Below, piece by piece: positions 17,344-29,183 of a stretch of 64,000 bases of DNA; positions within the stretch are counted from its first letter, which is position 1; each line of letters begins with the position of its first letter. A program made the position numbers and the translations under genes. The DNA comes from Streptomyces sp. MH60 (GTDB lineage: Bacteria > Actinomycetota > Actinomycetes > Streptomycetales > Streptomycetaceae). The notes under the pieces were generated by a model. That model was not told the DNA's origin, did not search any database, and was given only the letters and a program-made list of their open reading frames with translations. Location: assembly GCF_002939385.1 (NCBI RefSeq), contig NZ_MULI01000037.1:1-64000 (forward strand). Direction: 5' to 3'.

Positions 17344-19112
<1,769 letters not shown>

Positions 19113-19113
<1 letters not shown>

Positions 19114-20237
19114 TGAAGAAGTTCGACAAGGAGCGCGTGCTCCTCGCGGTGGCCGGACCGGTCATCGCGCTCGCCGTGGCCTTCGTGCTCAGCGCGATCG
19201 TCCTGATCGCCTCGGGCAAGAACCCGGTCGAACCGTTCGCCCTCATGTTCGAGCAGGCCGGGTTCTCCGACATCCAGGTCCTGATCATCAACCAGGCGTC
19301 GATGTACTACATCGCGGCCCTCGCGGTGGCCATCGGCTTCCGGATGAACCTGTTCAACATCGGCGTCGACGGCCAGTACCAGCTCGCCGCCATGATGGCC
19401 GCGATCGTCGGCGCCCACGCCAGCCTGCCGGCCGGCCTCCAGGTCCCGCTGCTGCTCCTGACCGCCGTCCTCACCGGCGCCTTCTGGTCCGGCATCGCCG
19501 GTGTCCTGAAGATCACCCGGGGCGTCAGCGAGGTCGTCGCGACGATCATGCTCAACTCCATCGCCACCGCCGTCATCGGCTACCTGTGGCTGCCCGACGT
19601 CTTCGGCGTCAAGATCGGCAACAACAACACCACCGGCGAGATGCACGAGTCCGGCTGGATCCCCGGCATCGACATGGGCGCGGCCGGCGAGATCTACGGC
19701 CTGGTCATCCTCGCCGTACTGCTCGGCATCGGCTACTGGCTGGTCCTCAACCGCACCCGCTTCGGCTTCGACCTGCGCGCCTCCGGCGCCTCCGAGTCCG
19801 CCGCCGCGGCCAGCGGTGTCGACCCCAAGCGCATGGTGCTCACCGCGATGCTCATCTCCGGCGGCCTCGCCGGTCTCGCGGGCCTGCCGATCCTGCTCGG
19901 CGACACCCACACCTACAGCCTCAACTTCCCCACCGGCATCGGCTTCCTCGGCATCGGCATCGCCCTGCTCGGCCGCAACAGCCCGGTCGGCATCGCCTTC
20001 GCCGCCCTGCTGTGGGCCTGGCTCGACAAGGCCTCGCCCGAGCTGGACTTCCACGGGTACGACAAGGAGATCGCGGTCATCATGCAGGGCCTGATCGTCC
20101 TCTCGGTCGTCGTCTCCTACGAGGCCGTCCGTGAGTGGGGCCTGCGCCGCCAGCAGCGCCGGGTCGGCGCGGAGCTGGCCGCCGGTCACGTCCTCGGCGC
20201 CACCGACAACTCGAAGAAGGAGGTGGCCGGCCGATGA
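19113..20237 (+). CDS. Nucleoside ABC transporter permease 1
   Basis: The 374-residue membrane protein has about eight to ten hydrophobic segments. It has family marks of the BPD_transp_2 (Mgl/YufP-like) class: GFRMNLFNIGVDGQYQLAA, GVSEVVATIMLNSIA and ASGASESAAAASGVDPKRM. It forms half of the pore of the nucleoside importer. TGATG coupling joins it to the ATPase, and it overlaps permease 2 by 4 bp. The short basic N-terminus (MKKFDKER) sits in the cytoplasm. Confidence 0.92.
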
Positions 20238-21508
20238 CCGCTCCGACCACAGCGACCGACGTCAACCAGCCGTCGCTGGAGCACGCACCACCGACCGGCC
20301 GCCGCATGTCGTGGCCCGTGCTGCTCCTGGTCATCGCCGGTGCCCTGGCGCTGACCTCGATCGTCCGCCTGATCACCGGCGCCAACGGCATCACCAACGT
20401 CAGCCAGATGTCCACCGCGCTCCAGCTCGCCGTGCCGATCGGCCTCGCCGGTCTCGGCGGTCTGTGGGCCGAGCGCGCGGGCGTCGTCAACATCGGCCTC
20501 GAAGGCATGATGATCCTCGGCACCTGGTTCGGTGCCTGGGCCGGCTTCCAGTGGGGCCCGTGGACCGGCGTCCTGGTCGGCATCGTCGGCGGCTGCCTCG
20601 GCGGCCTGCTGCACGCCATCGTGACGATCACCTTCAACGTCAACCACATCGTCTCCGGTGTGGCCATCAACATCCTCGCCCTGGGCGCCACCCGCTACCT
20701 GGCCCCGCTCGCCTTCGAGGGCCACCAGGGCGGCTCGGCCAAGCAGTCCCCGCCGGTCGACTCCCTCGGCCACTTCTCGATCCCGGGCCTGTCCGGCTGG
20801 CTGGACAGCCTCAACGACCAGCACTGGTTCTTCGTCTCGGACATCGCGGGCCTGCTCGGCGGCCTGGTCACCGACGTCTCCTGGCTCACCCTGCTCGCGG
20901 TCGCCCTGGTCCCCGCCACCTGGTGGGTCCTGTGGCGCACCCCGTTCGGCCTGCGGCTGCGCTCCTGCGGCGAGAACCCGATCGCCGCCGAGTCCCTCGG
21001 CGTGAACGTCTACAAGTACAAGTACCTCGCCGTGATCATCTCCGGTGGACTGGCCGGTCTCGGCGGTGTCTTCCTCTCCATCGTGGCCAACCCCTTCTAC
21101 CTGGAGGGCCAGACCAGCGGCCGCGGCTACATCGGCCTCGCGGCGATGATCTTCGGCAACTGGATGCCGGGCGGCCTCGCCATCGGCGCCGGCCTCTTCG
21201 GCTACACCGACAGCCTCAACCTGCGCGGCGGCTCCGCCAACGTGCACGCCCTGCTGCTGCTCGGCGCCCTGCTGCTGGTCGCCGGCGCCATCTGGCTGGT
21301 GATCCGCAAGAAGTACGTCAAGGCCGCGATCACCTTCGTCGTCGGCGCCCTGGTCTTCGCCTGGTACGCCGGCACCAACGAGGTCCCCAACCAGGTCGTC
21401 TCCGCCACGCCGTACGTCGTCACGCTCGTCGTCCTCGCCCTGTCCGCGCAACGGCTGCGGATGCCCAAGGCGGACGGCATGCAGTACCGCAAGGGCCAGG
21501 GCAAGTGA
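20234..21508 (+). CDS. Nucleoside ABC transporter permease 2
   Basis: The 424-residue BPD_transp_2 permease (YufQ-like) contains GLGGLWAERAGVVNIGLEGM, VNHIVSGVAINILALGATRY and LRSCGENPIAAESLGVNVYK. It pairs with the permease just upstream (4-bp ATGA overlap). The ATG at 20234 follows GGAGGTG, so the longer upstream frame is not needed. It is followed by cytidine deaminase with a further 4-bp overlap, which ties import directly to the first salvage step. The last third carries extra membrane segments and a basic cytoplasmic tail. Confidence 0.92.
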   Translation: MTAPTTATDVNQPSLEHAPPTGRRMSWPVLLLVIAGALALTSIVRLITGANGITNVSQMSTALQLAVPIGLAGLGGLWAERAGVVNIGLEGMMILGTWFGAWAGFQWGPWTGVLVGIVGGCLGGLLHAIVTITFNVNHIVSGVAINILALGATRYLAPLAFEGHQGGSAKQSPPVDSLGHFSIPGLSGWLDSLNDQHWFFVSDIAGLLGGLVTDVSWLTLLAVALVPATWWVLWRTPFGLRLRSCGENPIAAESLGVNVYKYKYLAVIISGGLAGLGGVFLSIVANPFYLEGQTSGRGYIGLAAMIFGNWMPGGLAIGAGLFGYTDSLNLRGGSANVHALLLLGALLLVAGAIWLVIRKKYVKAAITFVVGALVFAWYAGTNEVPNQVVSATPYVVTLVVLALSAQRLRMPKADGMQYRKGQGK

Positions 21509-21897
21509 CCGGGGCCGCGTGGGAGGAGCTGCGCACGGCGGCCCGGGACGCCATGTCCCGGGCGTACGCCCCCTACTCCGGGTACGCCGTGGGCGCCGCC
21601 GCCCTGGTCGACGACGGCCGCACCGTCACCGGCTGCAACGTGGAGAACGCCAGCTACGGCATCGGCCTGTGCGCCGAGTGCGGTCTCGTCTCGCAGCTCC
21701 AGGTGACCGGCGGGGGCCGGCTGACGCACTTCGTCTGCGTCGACGGCCAGGGCGAGGTACTCGTCCCCTGCGGCCGCTGCCGGCAGCTGCTGTACGAGTT
21801 CGGCGGCCCGGAGCTGCTGCTGGAGACCCCGGAGGGGATCCTCCCGCTGTCCCGGATGCTCCCGCAGGCCTTCGGCCCCGACCACCTCACGAAGTAA
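21505..21897 (+). CDS. cdd: Cytidine deaminase
   Basis: A 130-residue homotetrameric-type cytidine deaminase that converts cytidine and deoxycytidine to uridine and deoxyuridine. AYAPYSGYAVGAAAL gives the substrate loop, NVENASYGIGLCAEC holds the catalytic Glu with the first zinc Cys, and PCGRCRQLL holds the two other zinc Cys. The GTG start overlaps the permease stop by 4 bp. It lies between the importer and thymidine phosphorylase, so imported pyrimidine nucleosides are deaminated and then phosphorolysed. Confidence 0.95.
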   Translation: MTGAAWEELRTAARDAMSRAYAPYSGYAVGAAALVDDGRTVTGCNVENASYGIGLCAECGLVSQLQVTGGGRLTHFVCVDGQGEVLVPCGRCRQLLYEFGGPELLLETPEGILPLSRMLPQAFGPDHLTK

Positions 21898-21909
21898 GGA
21901 CAGCCAGAC

Positions 21910-23193
<1,284 letters not shown>

Positions 23194-23239
23194 CCTGCGC
23201 CCGCGGCCGGAGGCCGCTGATGTCACAGCCCATTCGGGT

Positions 23240-23273
23240 GAACGGGATCGGTAGACCAGTGCCGGTCCCGTTC
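23240..23273 (+). terminator. Terminator hairpin after deoA
   Basis: A 12-bp stem (GAACGGGATCGG with CCGGTCCCGTTC, one G-T pair) and a 10-nt loop lies 46 bp after the deoA stop. The 250-bp stretch up to the next gene holds no supported gene, only a 9-codon frame after GGAG at about 23313-23342 (see rejected). Confidence 0.75.
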
Positions 23274-23444
23274 GGCATGCTGGGATCGGTGACGCACCGA
23301 TAGGAGAACCGCCAGTGCGACACGAAGTCGCTCCACCCAAGTAGATGGTCTGTGTGAGGAAAGAAGGTCATGAGCAGGCCATCTCGGACCAGTGTCCAAG
23401 GTCCGTCCCCACTTCCGACACCGGCGAGTTCCCCGAGGCCTGAC

Positions 23445-24365
23445 TCACCCCAGCACCGTCGCCACCCCCACCAGCACCGGCACCGACAGCACCGTCGACA
23501 CGAGGATCGCGTCCCGGGCCAGGCGTTCGCCCACCCCATAGGTTGACGCGTACGTGTACAGGTTCTGCGCGGCCGGCAGTGCCGACGTCACCACCACGTC
23601 GAGGAGTTGGGGGCCCCGCAGGCCGAAGACCCCCGACGCCAGCGCCCAGGCCACCGCGGGCTGGCCCACCGCCTTCAGCGCGACCGCGAGCAGCACCGGC
23701 CGCCGTTCCACGCCCCGCAGCGGCATCGTGGAGCCGCACAGGCCGATGCCGAAGGCCAGCAGCACCGCCGGGACGGACATGTTGCCGATCAGCGTCACCG
23801 GGTCCATCACCGCGTCCGGGACCCGAAGACCGCTCGCGGCCACCGCGACCCCGGCGAGCGAACCCAGCGCGATCGGATTGCGCAGCGGCGTCAGCAGCCG
23901 CCGCCACAGCGTGCCCCCGGCGCCCCCGCGCGACAGGTCCAGGATCGTCACCGCCACCGGCGTCACCAGCACCAGCTGGAACAGCAGCACCGGCGCCACC
24001 AGTGAGGCGTCGCCCAGGACGTACACGGCGATCGGAATGCCGAGGTTGCCGGAGTTGACGTAGCCGGAGCAGAGCGCGCCGATCGTCGTACGGCCCACGC
24101 CCCAGCCGCGGGCGACGCCCACCGCGACGAACGCACCGGCCACCGCCACCGTGGACAGCGCCGTCACCAGGAGCCGGGCGGAGAAGACCACCGACAGGTC
24201 GGCCGTCGCCAGCGTGGTGAACAGCAGGGCGGGGGAGGCCACGTGGAAGGCGAGCTTGGTCAGCACCTCGCGGCCCTGCGGACCCAGGTGGCCGCGCAGG
24301 CCGAGCACATAGCCGACCCCGATCACCACCGCGATGACCGCGAACCCGGTCAGCACCCCCTGCAC
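23445..24365 (-). CDS. AEC (auxin efflux carrier) family transporter
   Basis: The 306-residue membrane protein has about ten hydrophobic segments in two halves separated by a cytoplasmic loop, as in AEC/malonate-type carriers. Visible marks are LTKLAFHVASPALLFTTLA in the first half, GYVNSGNLGIPIAVYVLGD with the conserved Asn-Ser-Gly-Asn, and LPAAQNLYTYAS in the last part. The GTG start at 24365 follows GAAGGGGG. It probably moves an organic anion; the substrate is not apparent. The next gene to the right is divergent. Confidence 0.85.
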   Translation of the reverse strand: MQGVLTGFAVIAVVIGVGYVLGLRGHLGPQGREVLTKLAFHVASPALLFTTLATADLSVVFSARLLVTALSTVAVAGAFVAVGVARGWGVGRTTIGALCSGYVNSGNLGIPIAVYVLGDASLVAPVLLFQLVLVTPVAVTILDLSRGGAGGTLWRRLLTPLRNPIALGSLAGVAVAASGLRVPDAVMDPVTLIGNMSVPAVLLAFGIGLCGSTMPLRGVERRPVLLAVALKAVGQPAVAWALASGVFGLRGPQLLDVVVTSALPAAQNLYTYASTYGVGERLARDAILVSTVLSVPVLVGVATVLG

Positions 24366-24496
24366 GGCGCCCCCTTCCGGACGGAGACGCGGGTGCCGGG
24401 CGGCGCGGAGGCGGGACGGGGTATGTGGGCCATACAGCGAACCCTCTGTGGGAGGGCCCGCGCAGGTCAATGTGATCCACGACGGGCCCCGCACCG

Positions 24497-24883
24497 ATGA
24501 GTTCCGCCGGTCGGCCGGGTCTACCGCACGTGGACGCCGTGACACCCGCCGTACTCGTGCTGCCGGGGCCCGTCTCCCGAGGGGAGACGCCCCGGTTCTG
24601 CGACGAGGTGCGCGCGCTGCTGGAAACCACCCGGGCCGGGGTGGTCGTCTGCGACGTCGGCGGTCTCGGACCGCCGGGGCTCGCCGTCGTCGACCTGCTG
24701 GCCCGGCTGGAACTCACCGCCCGGCGGGCCGGGGGCCGGATACGGCTGCGCGACCCCGATCCGGCCCTGCACGCCCTACTGGACCTCGTCGGCCTCCGCT
24801 TCGAGACGGAGCGGCAGGTCGAACAGCGGGAACCACCGCTTGGTGTCGAGGAAGCAGTGGAACCCGGTGATGCGGCCGTCTGA
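24497..24883 (+). CDS. Small STAS-domain-like protein
   Basis: The 128-residue protein resembles anti-sigma-factor antagonist (STAS) folds: AVLVLPGPVSRGETPRFCDE, VVVCDVGGLGPPGLAVVDLL and a helix LELTARRAGGRIRL. The usual phosphorylatable Ser/Thr of the DVS motif is replaced by DVGGLGPPG, so phosphorylation control is doubtful. The start may be later (GTG near 24530 or 24539), as no good ribosome binding site is seen. Its last 36 codons run antisense through the end of the ECF sigma gene, so the two genes overlap tail to tail by 108 bp. Confidence 0.55.
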   Translation: MSSAGRPGLPHVDAVTPAVLVLPGPVSRGETPRFCDEVRALLETTRAGVVVCDVGGLGPPGLAVVDLLARLELTARRAGGRIRLRDPDPALHALLDLVGLRFETERQVEQREPPLGVEEAVEPGDAAV

Positions 24884-25780
24884 GATCTCCAGCACCTGGA
24901 CCGCCCACGGCGCGAAGCCGCCCGCCTCCGGGTCCGGCTTGTAGTGCGCGAAGGCCGGCAGCCCGTTGGCCTCCACCCGCAGCAGCCGGGAACCGGCGCA
25001 CGCGGCGCCGAGCGTGCTCATGAAACCGGTGATGTCCGACGGACCGGCCAGCCACAGGTCGAACGGCGGCATCGTCATCACCGCGTCCTCGTGCAGCAGC
25101 GCCGTCAGCGCCGTCATGTCGTAGCCCTCGAAGGCCGCGACATAGCGCTCCAGGAGCTTCTGCTGCTCCTCGTCCAGCGGGTCCGACACCGCCGCGTCGG
25201 CCCCCCGGTCCGACCGCTCGGCGAGTGTCGCGCGGGCGCGTTGCAGGGCGCTGTTGACCGAGGCGACCGACGTGCCGAGCAGCTCGGCGACCTCGCTCGC
25301 CTTCCACGCCAGCACCTCGCGCAGGATCAGCACCGCCCGCTGCTTGGGCGGCAGCTGCTGGAGGGCGGCCATGAAGGCGAGCCGCACGGACTCCTTGGCG
25401 ACCGCGGCCTCGGCCGGGTCGGCGGTCTGCGGCAGTACGCGGGCGTCCGGCATCGGCTCCAGCCAGGTGTGGTCCGGGCGGGGGGACAGGGCGGCCTGGG
25501 CGAGCGGCGTCGCCTCCGTCAGGTCCATCGGACGCGCCCGCTTGTTGCCCGCGGTCAGCATGTCCAGGCAGACGTTGGTCGCGATCCGGTACAGCCACGA
25601 GCGCAGGCTGGAGCGGCCCTCGAACTTGTCGTAGCTCCGCCAGGCGCGGACCAGCGTGTCCTGCACCGCGTCCTCGGCCTCGAAGGAGGAACCGAGCATC
25701 CGGTAGCAGTACCCCGTCAGCTCGGGCCGGTGCTTCTCCAGCGCGGAGTCCAGCTCCGTCGTCACGGTGCCGTTGGTCAT
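24776..25780 (-). CDS. ECF RNA polymerase sigma factor with SnoaL-like tail (SigG/SigJ-like)
   Basis: The protein has 334 residues. Region 2 (about 10-75) contains YCYRMLGSSFEAEDAVQDTL and SSLRSWLYRIATNVCLDML. Region 4 (about 130-185) contains LPPKQRAVLILREVLAWKAS and a helix-turn-helix in EVAELLGTSVASVNSALQRA. The last 130 residues form a SnoaL/NTF2-like domain (FEGYDMTALTALLHEDAVMT), the hallmark of ECF groups that replace a separate anti-sigma by a C-terminal regulatory domain. ATG 25780 is used. An MFS exporter gene lies 127 bp upstream on the same strand. Confidence 0.9.
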   Translation of the reverse strand: MTNGTVTTELDSALEKHRPELTGYCYRMLGSSFEAEDAVQDTLVRAWRSYDKFEGRSSLRSWLYRIATNVCLDMLTAGNKRARPMDLTEATPLAQAALSPRPDHTWLEPMPDARVLPQTADPAEAAVAKESVRLAFMAALQQLPPKQRAVLILREVLAWKASEVAELLGTSVASVNSALQRARATLAERSDRGADAAVSDPLDEEQQKLLERYVAAFEGYDMTALTALLHEDAVMTMPPFDLWLAGPSDITGFMSTLGAACAGSRLLRVEANGLPAFAHYKPDPEAGGFAPWAVQVLEISDGRITGFHCFLDTKRWFPLFDLPLRLEAEADEVQ

Positions 25781-25907
25781 CGTCCACCCACCCCTGTGGC
25801 GTCCCGTCGTGCGCGTCTTCGCGCCTCGCACTTCGGAAGCTACCGCAGGGGACTGACAATGGCCTGTGCAGTCAATGAAAGCGCAGGTCGGGGAGGGGGT
25901 GGAATCC

Positions 25908-27218
25908 TCAGCGGGACAGGCTCAGCGTCTTCACCGGGGCGTCGCCGGCCTGTCGGCGGGCGGCCAGCGATCCGGAGACCGTGATCACCACGACGCCCAG
26001 CACCGCGAGGAACCCGACGCCGACCGTGCCGGACCAGCCGCCGGAGTGGAAGGCCACGGCGCCGACCGTGCTGCCCGCGCTGGAGCCCACGTAGTAGGCG
26101 GACTGGTAGAGCGCCGAGGCCTGGGCGCGGCCGTGCTGGGCGGTCTTGCCGACCGCCGAGGAGGCCACCGCGTGCCCGGCGAAGAAGCCCGCCGTGATCA
26201 GCACCAGGCCCAGCAGGACCAGCGGCAGCGACGGAGCCAGGGACAGCAGCAGGCCCGCCGCCGTCGTGCCCGCGCCCAGGTAGAGCGCCCCGCGGCGGCC
26301 GAGGCGGCCCACCAGACGTCCCGCCGTCGAGGCCGAGACCGTACCGACCAGGTAGACCAGGAAGATCGAGCCGATCAGGCCCTGCGGAAGGGAGAACGGC
26401 GCTTCCGTCAGGCGGTAGCCGATCACCGTGTAGACGCCGCCGAACACCGTCATGAAAAGGGCGCCGATCGCGTACAGGCGGCGCAGCAGCGGGTCGGCGA
26501 GGTGGTCGCGGACCGTGCGGACCAGGACCCGGGGGCGCAGCGAGCCCGGCGTGAAGTGCTTCGGCGCCGGGAGCAGCAGCCGGAAGGCCACCGCGCACGC
26601 CACCGCGACGAGGCCGATGACCCCGACGGCGACCCGCCAGCCCCATTCCTGGGCGACCCAGCCGGTGATGACCCGGCCGCTCATGCCGCCGACGCTGTTG
26701 CCCGCCACGAACAGGCCGATCGCGGTGACCAGCGCCCGCGGTCGCACCTCCTCCGCGAGGTACGCCGTCGCCGAGGCCGGCAGCCCGGCCAGCGCCGCGC
26801 CCTGCACCGCCCGCAGCGCGACCAGCGCCGGCAGCGACGGGGCGAAGGGCACCAGCAGTCCGACGGTCACCGCGACCGCCAGCGACGCCGTCATGACCGT
26901 ACGCCGTCCGAACCGCTCCGACAGGGCGCTCATCGGCAGGACGAACACCGCGAGGCCACCGGTCGCGGCAGCCACCGTCCAGCTCGCGTCGCTCGCCGTG
27001 ACGCCCAGGTCGCCCGAGATCAGCGGCAGCAGGGCCTGGGTGGAGTACAGCAGCGCGAAGGTCGCGACGCCCGCCAGGAACAGCGCGAAACTCATCCGGC
27101 GGTAGCCGGGACCGCCCGGTGTCATGCGCGAGTCGCAGGGGCCTGAGGCGGCGGGGGCCGTGGCGGCGGCGGATGCGGCGTCCACGACCGTGGACGCCCC
27201 GGTATCGGCGGGAGTCAT
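25908..27218 (-). CDS. MFS transporter
   Basis: The 436-residue protein has twelve predicted membrane segments. A long polar N-terminal stretch (about 1-40) precedes FALFLAGVATFALLYSTQAL. The loop 2-3 motif appears as LSERFGRRTVMTAS and is repeated in the second half as LVGRLGRRGALYLG. It resembles the YnfM-like efflux group. A LysR gene is transcribed away from it across a 63-bp gap with a palindrome, the usual layout for a regulator and its transporter target. The substrate is unknown. Confidence 0.9.
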   Translation of the reverse strand: MTPADTGASTVVDAASAAATAPAASGPCDSRMTPGGPGYRRMSFALFLAGVATFALLYSTQALLPLISGDLGVTASDASWTVAAATGGLAVFVLPMSALSERFGRRTVMTASLAVAVTVGLLVPFAPSLPALVALRAVQGAALAGLPASATAYLAEEVRPRALVTAIGLFVAGNSVGGMSGRVITGWVAQEWGWRVAVGVIGLVAVACAVAFRLLLPAPKHFTPGSLRPRVLVRTVRDHLADPLLRRLYAIGALFMTVFGGVYTVIGYRLTEAPFSLPQGLIGSIFLVYLVGTVSASTAGRLVGRLGRRGALYLGAGTTAAGLLLSLAPSLPLVLLGLVLITAGFFAGHAVASSAVGKTAQHGRAQASALYQSAYYVGSSAGSTVGAVAFHSGGWSGTVGVGFLAVLGVVVITVSGSLAARRQAGDAPVKTLSLSR

Positions 27219-27251
27219 GCCACGAAGGTACGAAGCCCCTTACTCATCCGT

Positions 27252-27262
27252 CCAATGCATGG
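27252..27262. promoter_or_regulatory. Short palindrome CCAATGCATGG in the LysR/MFS gap
   Basis: The ATGCAT core is palindromic and flanked by CC and GG. It lies between the divergent MFS and LysR starts and is a candidate LysR binding half-site region. Confidence 0.4.
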
Positions 27263-27281
27263 AATGGCCATAATCGTTCCC

Positions 27282-28235
27282 ATGGTGCATCAGCAAAGCT
27301 CACGGCCCCGCCTGTCACCGTCCGGTGACACAGAAGACATCGTCGCGCTGCTCGCGCCCCGCCTCGCGCACTTCGCCGGCGTGGCCCGCACCGAGCACGT
27401 CACCCGGGCCGCCCAGGAGATGAACGTCCCCCAGTCGACCCTCTCCCGCGCCCTCGTCCGCCTGGAGGAGGACCTCGGCGTCGACCTGTTCGTGCGCCGC
27501 GGCCGCACCCTCGCGCTGACCGTCGCCGGGCGCACCTTCCTCGGCTCCGTCGAACGCGCCCTCGCCGAGGTCGAGCGCGCCGCCGACGAGGTTCGCGGCG
27601 ACGCCGACCCGGCCACCGGCAAGGTCGCCTTCGGCTTCCTGCACACCATGGGCGCCGAGACCGTCCCCGGCCTGCTGCACGCCTTCCGCGCCGATCACCC
27701 CCGGGTCCGCTTCAGCCTCGTGCAGAACTACGGCGAGGCCATGCTGGAGCGGCTGCGCGCGGGGGAGCTGGACCTGTGCCTGACCTCCCCGGTGCCCGAC
27801 GCACCCGACCTGGTCGCCCGCCGCCTCGACGAGCAGAAGCTGCGCCTGGTCGTCCCGGCCGACCACGCCCTGGCCGGCCGCAGGCGCATCCGCCTCGCCG
27901 AGGCGGCCGACGAGAACTTCGTGACCCTGGAACCCGGCTACGGGCTGCGCCGCATCACCGACGCCCTGTGCAAGGAGGCCGGTTTCCGGCCCAAGGTGGC
28001 CTTCGAGGGGGAGGAGGCCGAGACACTGCGCGGCCTGGTCGCGGCCGGACTCGGCGTCGCCCTGCTGCCACCGCCCGCCGTGCCCCGCCCCGGCGTGGTC
28101 GAACTGACGGTCACCGCCCCGCGCGCCGCCCGTGAGATCGGCGTGGCCTGGCTGGCGGGCCGCACGGACACCCCGCCGGTGGCGGCGTTCAAGAAGTTCC
28201 TGCTGTCGCGGCGGGGAAGTCTGCTGCCGGCGTAG
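27282..28235 (+). CDS. LysR family transcriptional regulator
   Basis: The 317-residue protein has an N-terminal winged helix-turn-helix (FAGVARTEHVTRAAQEMNVP, then SQSTLSRALVRLEEDLGVDLF-like recognition helix at about 45-65) and a LysR substrate-binding domain from about 100. ATG 27282 is preferred over 27255, which would extend the start into the divergent promoter. It is divergent from the MFS gene and probably controls it. Its last 47 bp overlap the 3' end of the adenosine kinase gene on the other strand, which marks the left border of the biosynthetic cassette. Confidence 0.9.
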   Translation: MVHQQSSRPRLSPSGDTEDIVALLAPRLAHFAGVARTEHVTRAAQEMNVPQSTLSRALVRLEEDLGVDLFVRRGRTLALTVAGRTFLGSVERALAEVERAADEVRGDADPATGKVAFGFLHTMGAETVPGLLHAFRADHPRVRFSLVQNYGEAMLERLRAGELDLCLTSPVPDAPDLVARRLDEQKLRLVVPADHALAGRRRIRLAEAADENFVTLEPGYGLRRITDALCKEAGFRPKVAFEGEEAETLRGLVAAGLGVALLPPPAVPRPGVVELTVTAPRAAREIGVAWLAGRTDTPPVAAFKKFLLSRRGSLLPA

Positions 28236-29172
28236 GAAGCGCGCCCCACCCGGCGAACGGCGGCAGACTCGCCGGGTCGAGCGTGTACTCCTGGGTGCCC
28301 GCGCAGCCCAGTGCCCGTGCCGCCACGGCGCAGCCCAGCCGGGCCGCCCGGTCGAGGGGCAGATCGTGGGCGAGCCCCGCGAGGAAGCCGGCCCGGAAGG
28401 CGTCGCCCCCGCCGGTGGGGTCGACCACCTCGGCGACGGGCACGGCCGGGACGCTCAGCGTCGGCGTGCCGCGGCGGGCGATGCCGACGCCGTCCCCGCC
28501 CCGGGTCGTCACCCACGCCCCGACCCGCGCCAGCACCTCGGCCTCGGTCCAGCCGGTGCGCTCCCGCAACAGGGCCGCCTCGTAGGCGTTGGTGAACAGG
28601 AACCGGGCGCCCGTCACCAGCTCGCGGGTCTCGGCGCGGCCGAGCCGGGCCAGTTGCTGGGACGGGTCCGCCGCGAACGGGATGGAGCCGGAGCGGCAGG
28701 CACGGGTGTGCCGCACCATCGCGGCCGGGGCGTCGGCGCCCACCAGCACCAGGTCGAAGGGGCCGTGGCGGCGTGCGACCGCCGCGAGGTCGATCGCCTC
28801 CGCCTCCGCCATCGCGCCGGCGTAGAAGGTGGCGATCTGGTTCTGGTCCAGGTCCGTGGTGCACACGAAACGGGCGGTGTGCCGGGTGGCGCTGATCGTC
28901 ACCGCGGACGTGTCGACGCCCACCGCCCGCAGCCGCCGCGCCGGGCCGTCGAAGTCCGCGCCGGCCGCGCCGACCAGGAGCGCGCCGATGCCCAGCCGGC
29001 CGAGCCCGTAGGCGATGTTGGCCGCGACCCCGCCGTCGCGCACGGTCAGATCGTCGACGAGGAAGGACAGCGCGACGGTGTCGAGCCGGTCGGCGACGAG
29101 TTGCTCGGTGAACCGGCCGGGGAAGGTCATGAGGTGGTCGGTGGCGATGGAGCCCGTGACGGCGATGCGCAT
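28189..29172 (-). CDS. Adenosine kinase (PfkB family, mycobacterial type)
   Basis: The 327-residue protein closely follows the Mycobacterium adenosine kinase pattern as I remember it: AVTGSIATDHLMTFPGRFTE, SFLVDDLTVRDGGVAANIAY, AADPSQQLARL, FTNAYEAALL and the PfkB signature VVDPTGGGDAFRAGFLAGL with the catalytic Asp. It phosphorylates adenosine to AMP. ATG 29172 with GAGGGG upstream is used; GTG 29187 overlapping the metK stop is possible. As the last gene after metK and a methyltransferase, it likely clears adenosine formed when S-adenosylhomocysteine is hydrolysed. A second housekeeping copy is expected elsewhere in the genome. Confidence 0.88.
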   Translation of the reverse strand: MRIAVTGSIATDHLMTFPGRFTEQLVADRLDTVALSFLVDDLTVRDGGVAANIAYGLGRLGIGALLVGAAGADFDGPARRLRAVGVDTSAVTISATRHTARFVCTTDLDQNQIATFYAGAMAEAEAIDLAAVARRHGPFDLVLVGADAPAAMVRHTRACRSGSIPFAADPSQQLARLGRAETRELVTGARFLFTNAYEAALLRERTGWTEAEVLARVGAWVTTRGGDGVGIARRGTPTLSVPAVPVAEVVDPTGGGDAFRAGFLAGLAHDLPLDRAARLGCAVAARALGCAGTQEYTLDPASLPPFAGWGALPTPAADFPAATAGTS

Positions 29173-29183
29173 GCCGTGGCCCC

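Noticed and set aside
23313..23342. 9-codon frame (MRHEVAPPK) after GGAG downstream of deoA
   Set aside because: The ribosome-binding-site-like spacing is good but the product is too short to judge. It could be a relic of a deleted gene, but nothing supports that.
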